From positions 1-15,104 of the forward strand of contig CBCXVS010000197.1 of the NCBI GenBank assembly GCA_965178525.1: a stretch of 15,104 nucleotides of DNA, given 5' to 3'. Below the pieces are notes generated by a model. The model ran no database searches, was not told the origin of the DNA, and saw nothing but the letters and a program-made list of their open reading frames with translations. Origin of the DNA: CBCXVS01 sp965178525 (GTDB taxonomy: Bacteria > Tectomicrobia > Entotheonellia > Entotheonellales > Entotheonellaceae). Made by a program: the position numbers and the translations under genes. Positions 6,725 through 14,329 of this stretch are shown here, piece by piece (within the stretch, counting starts at the first letter, position 1; every line of letters begins with the position of its first letter).

Positions 6725-7189
6725 ATGGCACACAACGATGACATTGTCACCTTGCTACGCCAAGTCGATCTATTCCAAGATGTCGAGACAGCAGCTCTAC
6801 AGCTGATAGCTCAGCGGACGACGGAAGAGACCTTTTCTAATGGTGATGTGGTGTTTGATGAAGGCGATTTCGGCGATCGCCTGTTTTTGTTGATCTCGGG
6901 CACTATGCGCGTCTATGTCGAACGAGACGGCACGATCATTACGTATGCTATCCTTGATGCTGGCCAATGCTTCGGCGAGATCGCGCTCATTGTGGACACG
7001 TCCCGGTCGGCCACCGTACGGGCCGAAACCGCGGCGCGCTGTTTGACCCTGACGAAACAGGGTTTTAACGAGCTGCTATCGCAGCATGCGCCGGTTGCGC
7101 TGGGACTCTTGAAAAGCCTATGCCAGCGGCTGCGCCAGGCGAATTCCCAGCTGCAGGCATACGCAGCCCTCGGCCCTAAGACCCCATAG
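6725..7189 (+). CDS. Stand-alone cyclic-nucleotide-binding domain protein (Crp-type cNMP domain, no DNA-binding domain)
   Basis: The 154-aa protein is one cNMP-binding beta-barrel. The phosphate-binding cassette FGEIALIVDTSRSATV (83-98) keeps E85 and R94, which contact the ribose and cyclic phosphate in CRP/PKA-type domains, so binding of cAMP or cGMP is plausible. Helices follow (KQGFNELLSQ...SLCQRLRQAN), but the protein ends before any winged-helix domain, so it cannot act as a Crp-type transcription factor. A role as a ligand-controlled partner subunit is inferred. The start at 6725 is set by AAGGAG 7 nt upstream; the longer reading from 6578 would place the promoter and this Shine-Dalgarno inside the gene. 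The FG-GAP gene follows after 24 nt, so the two are almost certainly co-transcribed. Confidence 0.88.
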   Translation: MAHNDDIVTLLRQVDLFQDVETAALQLIAQRTTEETFSNGDVVFDEGDFGDRLFLLISGTMRVYVERDGTIITYAILDAGQCFGEIALIVDTSRSATVRAETAARCLTLTKQGFNELLSQHAPVALGLLKSLCQRLRQANSQLQAYAALGPKTP

Positions 7190-7213
7190 GGAGCTGCACG
7201 TGGGAGGGAGGAT

Positions 7214-9364
7214 ATGCCGCTGCATCGCGTCGCCGTCTACTTGGGGCTCAGCCTCGTGTTGACGGTTCTCAGTAATGCTGCCCGCATGCCAACGATGGCG
7301 CAATCCCAGCCGAGCTTGTTTCAGACGCAGGCTGAACGGCAGCAGATCGTGCAGAAACATTTTCAACACGGCGTGGCCCAGGCACGCGCCGGCGCTTTGC
7401 AGGTCGCCATTGGGCATTTCAAATATTGTATTGGCCTCGACGCCACCTATCTCGACGCCTATTTCATGCTCGGCCTCGTCTATTACCACCTCGGCTTGAG
7501 TTACTTACGCGAAACGGACTATGCCATGAGCAAAGTCCTGGAGCTGCAACCTGCCCATCCCGATGCCCTCGTCTATCGCGGCTTGACGCGCATGCGCCTC
7601 GGCGCCTTTGCCGCTGCCGAGCATGACTTCCACATGATTCTGTCCCTCGCCCCCGGAACGCTCCCGGTGCAGCGCGACCTGGCCAGCGCCTACCTACGCC
7701 AGGGCAAGCTCGACGAAGCGATCGCCACGTATCGGCACGTCATCGAGCAAAAGCCGGATGATCTGATCGCACGCTGGAATTTGCGGGTGGCTTATGCACA
7801 GCAAGGGGGATATCCGGAGGACTTACCGGCACGCTACCGCATGACCCTCTATACCGGCAGGACAGCCCCTTCCCCTGTCACCTTTACCGACGTGGCGCCA
7901 CAACTCGGCATGGCGGCCTTGAGCCGTGGACGTGGCAGCGCCTGGAGCGACTACGATGGGGATGGGGATGCCGATCTCTTCACCGTGGGCATTAAAGACC
8001 CCCATCATCTGTATCGTAACAACGGCAACGGCACGTTTACCGACGTCACGGGCGAGGCTGGCTTGCTCGATCCGCGGGGCGGCTGGGCTTCGCTCTTTTT
8101 CGATTATGATGTAGATGGCGACCGCGACCTGTTGGTCACGCGCGATGGCTGGCGCGGGGAAGCCCGGAATAGCCTGTATCGCAATGATGGCGATGGCACG
8201 TTCACGGATGTCGCCTGGCAGGCCGGTATCGCTGCAGATACCGACAGCTTTACCGCCACCCTGGGCGATATCGATAACGACGGGGATACGGATATCTATG
8301 TGGCCAACGGCGTCTCCCAGGCGGACGGCGCCCCCAATGCGTTATATCGCAACAATGGCGATGGCAGCTTTACCGACATCGCCTCCCAGGCCGGTGTCGC
8401 CAATCATGGTCGCTCGATCGGCAGTGCCTTGGGTGATGTCGATAACGACGGCTGGCTCGATCTGGTGGTGATCAACATGGCGGGACCCAACGCGCTCTAC
8501 CGCAATAATGGCGACGGCAGCTTTATGGATGTGACCACGACAGCCGGCATTGATGCCCCACATGATGGGTTTGTCGGGTTCTTTTTTGATTATGACCACG
8601 ACGGCTGGCTCGATTTGTTCACCACCGGATGGACCGAAAACATGCAGGAAGTCTTGCAGAGCGCCATCAGTGGCAAGCCGAGCCAAGAACGCAATCGTCT
8701 CGCCCTCTACCATAACAATGGCGATGGGACATTTACCGACGTGACGTACCAGGCGGGTCTGGCTCGCACCTATGGCGCCATGGCCGCCCAGTTCGGCGAC
8801 ATCGATAACGATGGCTATCCGGACATCTATCTTGGCAATGGCGCTCCGCCGATGGATACGTATGAACCGAACATTCTCTTGCGGAATACGGGCGATGGCC
8901 AATTTGTCGATGTCACCGAGAGCGCCGGCGTCGGCAATCTCGGCAAAGGACATGGCGCCACATTCGCCGATTATGACGGAGATGGCGATGTCGATCTGTA
9001 CGCCCCGATTGGCGGCGCCATGTTCGGAGATCGCCAGCCCAATAGCTTCTACCGCAACAACGGGTCACCGCACCACTGGCTGCAGCTACGTCTGATCCCG
9101 ACACAAAGCAATCCGGACGCCATTGGCACACGCATCGCTGTCACCTTGCCACAGGGGGTTCGCCACCATACGATCGCTGGGGGGACAGGCTTCGGTTCGA
9201 TGAACGACCCGGTCGTGTCGATTGGCCTGGGCGCCGCAACCCAGGTTGAGCACGTCCATATACGCTGGCCAAATGGCGTCCAACAGCGTTTCCAGGACCT
9301 GGCTGCCGATCAACGACTCGTGCTGACAGAAGGGGAAACCACCCTTTCCAAAGACGCTAGGTAA
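7214..9364 (+). CDS. Secreted TPR + FG-GAP/VCBS repeat + ASPIC/UnbV protein (CRTAC1-like)
   Basis: The 716-aa protein has a signal peptide (hydrophobic 7-20; no lipobox cysteine), TPR helices (about 47-200, e.g. AYFMLGLVYYHLG and AYLRQGKLDEAIATY), and seven FG-GAP calcium loops of the DxDxDG type near residues 247, 298, 352, 408, 459, 529 and 587. LYRNNGDGTFTDV strands lie between them. A C-terminal ASPIC/UnbV domain (about 622-708) includes IRWPNGVQQRF. The blades should form a calcium-bound beta-propeller in the periplasm or outside the cell, while the TPR part suggests a protein scaffold. The substrate is unknown. The start follows GGGAGG with 6-nt spacing. It sits 24 nt after the cNMP-domain gene in one operon and resembles the truncated protein at 1-804, which lacks the TPR part. 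Confidence 0.93.
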   Translation: MPLHRVAVYLGLSLVLTVLSNAARMPTMAQSQPSLFQTQAERQQIVQKHFQHGVAQARAGALQVAIGHFKYCIGLDATYLDAYFMLGLVYYHLGLSYLRETDYAMSKVLELQPAHPDALVYRGLTRMRLGAFAAAEHDFHMILSLAPGTLPVQRDLASAYLRQGKLDEAIATYRHVIEQKPDDLIARWNLRVAYAQQGGYPEDLPARYRMTLYTGRTAPSPVTFTDVAPQLGMAALSRGRGSAWSDYDGDGDADLFTVGIKDPHHLYRNNGNGTFTDVTGEAGLLDPRGGWASLFFDYDVDGDRDLLVTRDGWRGEARNSLYRNDGDGTFTDVAWQAGIAADTDSFTATLGDIDNDGDTDIYVANGVSQADGAPNALYRNNGDGSFTDIASQAGVANHGRSIGSALGDVDNDGWLDLVVINMAGPNALYRNNGDGSFMDVTTTAGIDAPHDGFVGFFFDYDHDGWLDLFTTGWTENMQEVLQSAISGKPSQERNRLALYHNNGDGTFTDVTYQAGLARTYGAMAAQFGDIDNDGYPDIYLGNGAPPMDTYEPNILLRNTGDGQFVDVTESAGVGNLGKGHGATFADYDGDGDVDLYAPIGGAMFGDRQPNSFYRNNGSPHHWLQLRLIPTQSNPDAIGTRIAVTLPQGVRHHTIAGGTGFGSMNDPVVSIGLGAATQVEHVHIRWPNGVQQRFQDLAADQRLVLTEGETTLSKDAR

Positions 9365-9453
9365 CGGTTGTAAAGGATTAACCCCCAATGCCGATAAACA
9401 CCCTGTAGAGACCGCACGATATGTCATTACCTGCTTCACACCGAGGAACACAC

Positions 9454-10422
9454 GTGACCAGAGCCGATCTCCTACAGAAACGACAACAGATCGAACAGGG
9501 ACAACTTCGGGTGTGGTCACGACACGGCCGAGTTTACCAGCACCAACACCACAAATTTCGCGATCCCCTTTTGTTGCGTGTCTTAAGGCTGCTCGGCTTG
9601 CAAGTCCACGGCGAACGGAACGCGCGGCATCCGGTAGTCAAACGGCTCTCATTCACGTTTGACACCCTGCCGGACGCCTTTGACGGCTTCACCATTTTAC
9701 ATTTGACCGATCTGCATGCGGATGGCCAAGCCGGCCTGGCCGACAGTGTGTATGAGAAGGTCCGGGACCTCGAGGTCGATCTCTGCGTCCTCACGGGTGA
9801 TTACCGCTTTGATACCAAGGGGTCTTGCCAGCAGGTCTATCCCAACATGGAACGGATCCTCTCCGGTGTGCACGCCCGTCATGGTATCGTCGGCGTGCTG
9901 GGCAATCATGATTGGTTCGAAATGGTCGCCGAGTTGGAACGGATGGGCGTGCAAATGCTGCTCAATAAATCCCTTGCCATTCGGCATGACACGCAGAGCA
10001 TCTGGCTGGTTGGCGTGGATGACCCGCATTACTACGGCTGTGCGGATGTGTCCGTGGCCCTCGATAATGTACCGGAAGAGGCATTCAAGATCCTACTCGT
10101 GCATACCCCTGAATTGTATACGGATGCGGCCTGGCATGACGTCCAGCTTTATCTCTGTGGCCACACCCATGGGGGACAAATTTGTCTCCCCCTCTTCGGT
10201 CCCGTGGTGACCAATGCCAACTGTCCACGCAAATATGCACGTGGGCGGTGGCGCTACCACAATGTACAAGGATATACAAATACCGGGGCCGGCACTTCAG
10301 GCGTTACGGTACGATTTTTTTGCCCAGGGGAAATCGGCCTGATTACCCTCCAGCGCACGACGACGAGCGCCACCCCACTTGCGCCCGGTGACATGCAACG
10401 AAATTACCTACCCCTACCCTAA
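9454..10422 (+). CDS. Calcineurin-like metallophosphoesterase (YkuE/YaeI-type)
   Basis: Numbered from GTG 9454 (322 aa), it has the full dinuclear-metal set: D86/H88 (LTDLHAD), D116 (LTGDY), N151/H152 (LGNHDWF), H217 (LLVHTPELY) and H237/H239 (GHTHGGQI). The C-terminus has the ...TSGVTVRFFCPGEIGLITL segment typical of YkuE/YaeI/LpxG-like enzymes, which hydrolyse phosphoesters or lipid pyrophosphates near the membrane. Unlike many of these it has no N-terminal transmembrane helix, only a basic, His-rich stretch (QHQHHKF), so it may be cytoplasmic or peripheral. GTG 9454 is preferred because GAGGAA (9443-9448) sits 5 nt before it; the in-frame ATG at 9421 has no good Shine-Dalgarno but would add just 11 residues. 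It follows the FG-GAP gene by about 90 nt and may be in the same operon. Confidence 0.88.
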   Translation: MTRADLLQKRQQIEQGQLRVWSRHGRVYQHQHHKFRDPLLLRVLRLLGLQVHGERNARHPVVKRLSFTFDTLPDAFDGFTILHLTDLHADGQAGLADSVYEKVRDLEVDLCVLTGDYRFDTKGSCQQVYPNMERILSGVHARHGIVGVLGNHDWFEMVAELERMGVQMLLNKSLAIRHDTQSIWLVGVDDPHYYGCADVSVALDNVPEEAFKILLVHTPELYTDAAWHDVQLYLCGHTHGGQICLPLFGPVVTNANCPRKYARGRWRYHNVQGYTNTGAGTSGVTVRFFCPGEIGLITLQRTTTSATPLAPGDMQRNYLPLP

Positions 10423-10519
10423 GTGCTGCGCACCGCAAATAAGGTCACGATATCGGAAACCATGTAATAGGCGTTTGGCAAATTGTGCCCCATTTTACGT
10501 GGGCGGTACGAAGAAACCG

Positions 10520-10550
10520 TTGTAAAATCGTTGCCGGATTATGCCATACT
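10520..10550 (+). promoter_or_regulatory. Possible promoter of the DUF4301 gene
   Basis: TTGTAA at 10520-10525 and CATACT at 10545-10550 resemble -35 and -10 elements, with a rather long 19-nt spacer. They lie in the 192-nt gap after the phosphoesterase gene and precede the GTG start at 10615 by about 65 nt. Confidence 0.3.
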
Positions 10551-10614
10551 ATCCCTATATGCAATCATCGCTGCCGCTGGCGAGTCGGGCAATAGAAGAA
10601 AGAAGGAATCGAGC

Positions 10615-12171
10615 GTGGAACGAGTGATTTTTCACGATCGTGATCGACACCAAATCGCAGCCCAAGGCACGACTGAAGCCGCCATATGTGCCCAAATCGA
10701 GATGTTTGAACGCGGTTTTCCCTTTGCCAAACTGCAGCGCCCCTGCACGATTGGTGATGGCATCACGGTGATTCCGCCTCATGATATCGACCATCTTACA
10801 GAGCTGTACAACGCGGCGGCCAATGCCGGTAGCATACAGAAATTCATTCCGGCTTCGGGAGCGGCAAGCCGCATGTTTCAAACGCTGCTAGCCGTTCACA
10901 GCCGTTATCCTCACATCGATGTCATGCAACAAAGCACGCCGGATGACGATCTGAAAGCTTTTCGACAATTTGCCGCAGGTATCGAGCAGTTTGCATTTTA
11001 TGATGATCTCAAGGCCGTCCTCGCGCAACAGGGTCATCAGCTCGCTACCCTCATGGCCCAGGGCCAATGCCAACACGTGTTGGCGGCATTGCTCACGCCG
11101 GCGGGGCTCAACTACGCCAATTTGCCCAAAGCCTTATTAAAATTTCATCGCTATGCCGATCATTGCCGCACCCCGCTCGAAGAACACCTAGTCGAAGCGG
11201 CAACTTTAGTACGCGATTGGCAACAGATCGCTCGTCTGCACTTGACGGTTTCTCCAGCACACATCGAGGCGATGACCCAGCATCTCCAATGTGTACGGCA
11301 GCGCTACGAGCAACATGGCACGCACTACGACATTACGTGGAGCACACAAAAGCCTGGCACCGATACCATCGCCGTCGATCCGGAAAATCAACCCTTTCGT
11401 GACCGTCAGGGCAACCTGTTGTTTCGCCCCGGAGGCCATGGCGCTTTGCTCGAAAATCTCAACGATCTGCAAGGCGATGTGCTCGTGATCAAAAATATCG
11501 ATAATGTCGTCCCTGACCATCTCAAAGAAGATACGTACGTTTCCACCCACCTGCTCGGCGGCTACCTGATTGATTTACAACAGCAGAGCTTTAGCGCCCT
11601 GCAACAGCTTGCGGCCCAGCAATGCGACGCTCAAAGCCTCCGTCAGATCGCCACATTGGCACGGGATAAGCTCGCCATAGCGCTTCCAGACGGACTCGAG
11701 CAGCGACCTTGGCAGGACCAAGCAGACGTGCTCTACACCGCTCTGAATCGCCCGCTGCGCGTCTGTGGCGTCGTGCCCAACACCGGCGAGCCCGGCGGCG
11801 GCCCCTTCTGGGTTGAGCAGCCCGATGGCACGGTCTCTTTGCAAATCATTGAGACCTCCCAGGTCGATACGGCGGAGGGCCAACGGGCCATCTTAGCGTC
11901 ATCAACGCACTTTCATCCGGCGCATATGGCCTGTGGCGTGCGCGACTACCGTGGGGAACCGTTTGATCTCAGGCACTTCATCGATCCCGAAACCGGCTTC
12001 ATCTCCCAAAAGTCCTACGAGGGCAGAGCCCTCAAAGCCCTAGAACTCCCCGGGCTCTGGAACGGCGCGATGGCCCACTGGAACACCGTTTTCGTGGAAG
12101 TTCCGCTGCGCGCCTTTAATCCCGTCAAGACGGTTCTCGACCTGCTACGTCCGGAGCACCAGCCCGCGTAA
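10615..12171 (+). CDS. DUF4301 family protein
   Basis: The 518-aa protein matches what I know of DUF4301: an N-terminal IAAQGTTEAAICAQIEMFERG segment, then GDGITVIP and the strongly conserved KFIPASGAASRMF (76-88 from the GTG). Later segments are LFRPGGHGALLENLNDLQGDVLVIKNIDNVVPDH and VCGVVPNTGEPGGGPFWVE. The PASGAASRM and GGHGALL stretches look like phosphate or nucleotide-sugar binding loops of a nucleotidyltransferase-like fold, but no reaction has been established to my knowledge and this is inference. The length equals the family's usual 500-520 aa. GTG 10615 is chosen because AGAAGGA (10601-10607) precedes it and the family match begins right after; the in-frame ATG at 10483 would add 44 residues overlapping the promoter-like region. 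It is transcribed alone. Confidence 0.85.
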   Translation: MERVIFHDRDRHQIAAQGTTEAAICAQIEMFERGFPFAKLQRPCTIGDGITVIPPHDIDHLTELYNAAANAGSIQKFIPASGAASRMFQTLLAVHSRYPHIDVMQQSTPDDDLKAFRQFAAGIEQFAFYDDLKAVLAQQGHQLATLMAQGQCQHVLAALLTPAGLNYANLPKALLKFHRYADHCRTPLEEHLVEAATLVRDWQQIARLHLTVSPAHIEAMTQHLQCVRQRYEQHGTHYDITWSTQKPGTDTIAVDPENQPFRDRQGNLLFRPGGHGALLENLNDLQGDVLVIKNIDNVVPDHLKEDTYVSTHLLGGYLIDLQQQSFSALQQLAAQQCDAQSLRQIATLARDKLAIALPDGLEQRPWQDQADVLYTALNRPLRVCGVVPNTGEPGGGPFWVEQPDGTVSLQIIETSQVDTAEGQRAILASSTHFHPAHMACGVRDYRGEPFDLRHFIDPETGFISQKSYEGRALKALELPGLWNGAMAHWNTVFVEVPLRAFNPVKTVLDLLRPEHQPA

Positions 12172-12211
12172 GTGGCGGCCATACACGTTGAGCCCTACGA
12201 GGCCCGCCACT
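12171..12211. repeat. Inverted repeat at the DUF4301/DUF1232 convergent junction
   Basis: Perfect 8-bp arms AGTGGCGG (12171-12178) and CCGCCACT (12204-12211) flank 25 nt exactly where two convergent genes end; the right arm lies inside the last codons of the DUF1232 gene. A hairpin could stop readthrough from either side, but there is no T-run, so intrinsic termination is doubtful. Confidence 0.3.
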
Positions 12212-12548
12212 GCCGAAATGCCGCTTGGAAGCCCGGAGCCATGGTGGCGACATGTTCCGCGACGACGTCCTCCGGACACCAGCGGAGAAAATACGTCGCC
12301 GCCATCAGGACGATCGCGACATCATCGACCACACCCAAGACCAGCAGGAGCGTGGCAGGGATGAAATCCACAGGTGATAGGACATACAGGACGGCAAGCG
12401 CCAGCATGCCCTTCAGATAGAGTGGAACCCGGACGTCGAGTAGCAAACGCCAGATCAAGCGTAACAGGTTGTGGAGATGGGGCAACCGGCGTACCATCGC
12501 CCATAACCTGCCGCCCCGCAAAAACAAATTTTTCCCCGTCTGTGCCAT
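12195..12548 (-). CDS. DUF1232 (YkvA-type) small membrane protein
   Basis: The 117-aa protein has the DUF1232 core YLKGMLALAVLYVLSPVDFIP followed by a second hydrophobic stretch (LLLVLGVVDDVAIVLMAATYFL). YLLSPIDLIPD and GxxDD are the usual family hallmarks. It should sit in the inner membrane as a helical hairpin, with a basic N-terminal helix in the cytoplasm. The family's function is not established. ATG 12548 is preferred over the upstream in-frame ATG at 12575, because AGGA lies about 6 nt before it and the family match needs no more. It is convergent with DUF4301 (23-nt gap) and divergent from the ArsM gene. Confidence 0.85.
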   Translation of the reverse strand: MAQTGKNLFLRGGRLWAMVRRLPHLHNLLRLIWRLLLDVRVPLYLKGMLALAVLYVLSPVDFIPATLLLVLGVVDDVAIVLMAATYFLRWCPEDVVAEHVATMAPGFQAAFRQWRAS

Positions 12549-12660
12549 GATGTATCCTACTTCCGCATTCCGCATTCGGTTCTACGTCTGCGGCAGATCG
12601 TCCTCGATAAGTCTCTGCCCTCTTGCCGCCAGCTTATACCACGCCTCCGACTGAAAGTCA

Positions 12661-12731
12661 TCTGACACATCAGACCAAATCCGGTATGCTTGGTTATCTA
12701 AACCCACCCTCCGAGACCTATCTCATAGGAG
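12661..12731 (+). promoter_or_regulatory. Sigma70-like promoter with overlapping inverted repeat, plus ribosome binding site, for the ArsM-like gene
   Basis: CTGACA (12662-12667) and TATGCT (12685-12690) are separated by an ideal 17 nt. The -35 lies inside a perfect small inverted repeat, TCTGA-CACA-TCAGA (12661-12674), a possible repressor or activator half-site pair. AGGAG at 12727-12731 is 7 nt before the ATG at 12739. Confidence 0.5.
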
Positions 12732-12738
12732 ATGCATC

Positions 12739-13533
12739 ATGCCAGCTAGGCAACATGATGACATACGTCAGGCCGTTCGGCAGCGCTATAGCGCCATTGC
12801 GGAAACCCGAGCGGTAGACGCCTCCGCCCCATCGTGCTGTGGCGATTCGTCCGCTACCGATTTCGAGACGCAGGCTCACACCATGGGCTACTCCGCCGAT
12901 GAAACCGAAGCGGCGCCGGAAGGCGCCAATCTCGGCTTGGGTTGTGGCAACCCCATGGCCATCGCGTCGCTGCAGGCGGGCGAAACGGTGCTGGATTTAG
13001 GCAGTGGCGCGGGATTCGACTGTTTCCTTGCCGCACGCGCGGTGGGCGACACTGGGCATGTGATCGGTGTTGATATGACGCCCGAAATGTTGCACAAAGC
13101 CCGAGAAAACGCGTCCAAAAACGGATTTCAGAATGTGGTGTTTCGTCTGGGTGAGATCGAATATCTGCCGGTTGCCGATCAAACCGTGAACGTGATTATC
13201 TCGAACTGTGTGATCAATCTCTCACCGGAAAAACCGCAAGTATTCCGTGAAGCCTTTCGCGTCCTGAAGCGTGGCGGCCGTCTGGCCATTTCCGACGTGG
13301 TGGCGACAGCGGCCATTCCCGATGACGAGCGAGAAGGAACCTTTTTGGAGGACTATTGCGTCAGAGGCGCCTCTCTGGTCAACGACTTAGAGCAGATGCT
13401 CACAGAGGCCGGCTTTGTCAACATCCGTATTCAGCCCAAAGACGAGAGTAAAACCTTCATCCGCGAATGGGCTCCCGAAACCCACATCGAGGCCTACATC
13501 GTTTCCGCGACGATTGAAGCGGTGAAGCCATAA
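12739..13533 (+). CDS. arsM: Arsenite S-adenosylmethionine methyltransferase, ArsM-like
   Basis: The 264-aa protein is a class I SAM methyltransferase with motif I VLDLGSGAGFD (84-94) and acidic motif II VIGVDMT (108-114). ArsM hallmarks are the tandem Cys pair SCCGD (C33/C34), GLGCGNP (C69), SNCVINLSPEK (C157) and EDYCVRGA (C207). These match the cysteines that bind As(III) in characterised ArsM enzymes, which methylate arsenite to mono- and dimethyl forms that can be volatilised or excreted. The length is typical. The start is set by AGGAG at 7-nt spacing and by a good promoter. No arsR, arsB/acr3 or arsC gene lies in the window, so it is a stand-alone detoxification gene here. It ends 7 nt before the convergent PPTase gene. 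Confidence 0.92.
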   Translation: MPARQHDDIRQAVRQRYSAIAETRAVDASAPSCCGDSSATDFETQAHTMGYSADETEAAPEGANLGLGCGNPMAIASLQAGETVLDLGSGAGFDCFLAARAVGDTGHVIGVDMTPEMLHKARENASKNGFQNVVFRLGEIEYLPVADQTVNVIISNCVINLSPEKPQVFREAFRVLKRGGRLAISDVVATAAIPDDEREGTFLEDYCVRGASLVNDLEQMLTEAGFVNIRIQPKDESKTFIREWAPETHIEAYIVSATIEAVKP

Positions 13534-13540
13534 TATTAGC

Positions 13541-14287
13541 TTATTCGATATGGGTGCTGAGATCGACGGCCATCGTGGTCCATTTCGGCAAGACGATCGT
13601 GACCACATGGTCCTTCAAGACCCAGGTATGAAATTTGTACTGGCCAAAATTTCGGAAATACCCGAGATACCATGAAGCTTCTTGCCCCAGGTCAACCGTT
13701 TCCAAGATCGAAAATGGACACATCATGCCACACTTCAATACCTTGGAAAGCGCTTCTTTCGCGGTCCAAACGACGGTACACCGCACCAGTTCGGACAACT
13801 GAGGCAGCGCCTCCGTGTTCAACTCCTCAGGCACCATCTGACTTTTCATGGCATCGAGATTGTTGCCGTCCAACCGTTCCACGTCAAGCGCCATCGGGTG
13901 GATTTGGGGAAAGGCAAGCGCGCAAGCGAGTTCGCCTGCATGCGTGATACTCACGCCAACCGGCTCAGGCGTGGGAAATTTCACAATGGGCTGCGTAAAC
14001 ACGCCAGGCGCAATCTCGATTTTGGTATACTCAGGCTCACGCAACAGCACGGCGAGCGCCTGCTTCGCGGCGTACCGGCCGAGCAGAAAACTGGTCTTGC
14101 GCCGAGGCATAGAGAGCCGCTCATATTGCGCCAATTCATTCGGGTGTAAAACGCGTGTGCAGGTGTGATGCAGGGCTTCGTACGCAGCCGTGTTCGCCCA
14201 TGCAAACACGGCTTCCGACGTCAGGTTTTTCCGATGCAGCGCCAGTCGTACGGTCTCATGAAACGTCAGGTCTTCCGAGTCAGGCAA
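13541..14287 (-). CDS. 4'-phosphopantetheinyl transferase (Sfp-type, secondary metabolism class)
   Basis: The 248-aa protein has the PPTase motifs in order: FLLGRYAAKQAL (67-78), VSITHAGELACALAF (112-126), MALDVERLD (132-140; metal ligands D135/E137) and WTAKEALSK (174-182; K177, E178, K182). Such enzymes move phosphopantetheine from CoA to a serine of acyl, peptidyl or aryl carrier proteins. The length above 220 aa and two-lobed layout match Sfp-type rather than the 120-aa AcpS enzymes. Position 133-134 reads AL where Sfp has GI, a mild variation. The start appears to be TTG 14287: AAAGGAG (14302-14296) is 8 nt upstream, and the nearby GTG is in another frame that stops at once. It follows the unknown gene 14330-15031 by 42 nt on the same strand, suggesting an operon. 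Confidence 0.88.
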   Translation of the reverse strand: MPDSEDLTFHETVRLALHRKNLTSEAVFAWANTAAYEALHHTCTRVLHPNELAQYERLSMPRRKTSFLLGRYAAKQALAVLLREPEYTKIEIAPGVFTQPIVKFPTPEPVGVSITHAGELACALAFPQIHPMALDVERLDGNNLDAMKSQMVPEELNTEALPQLSELVRCTVVWTAKEALSKVLKCGMMCPFSILETVDLGQEASWYLGYFRNFGQYKFHTWVLKDHVVTIVLPKWTTMAVDLSTHIE

Positions 14288-14329
14288 TGCTCACGCTCCT
14301 TTCTATAGTGGTTCGTGTTTCCTTGTGGT

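Noticed and set aside
8342..8953. A 203-aa minus-strand open frame
   Set aside because: It is the antisense of the GAT/GGC-rich FG-GAP repeats; the repetitive codons keep the reverse frame open. The Ile/Val-rich product has no domain.
7950..9060. Short recurring DNA words that could suggest a CRISPR or tandem repeat array
   Set aside because: The words encode the repeated protein motif YRNNGDGTFTDV inside an open frame and vary at third codon positions, so they are protein repeats.
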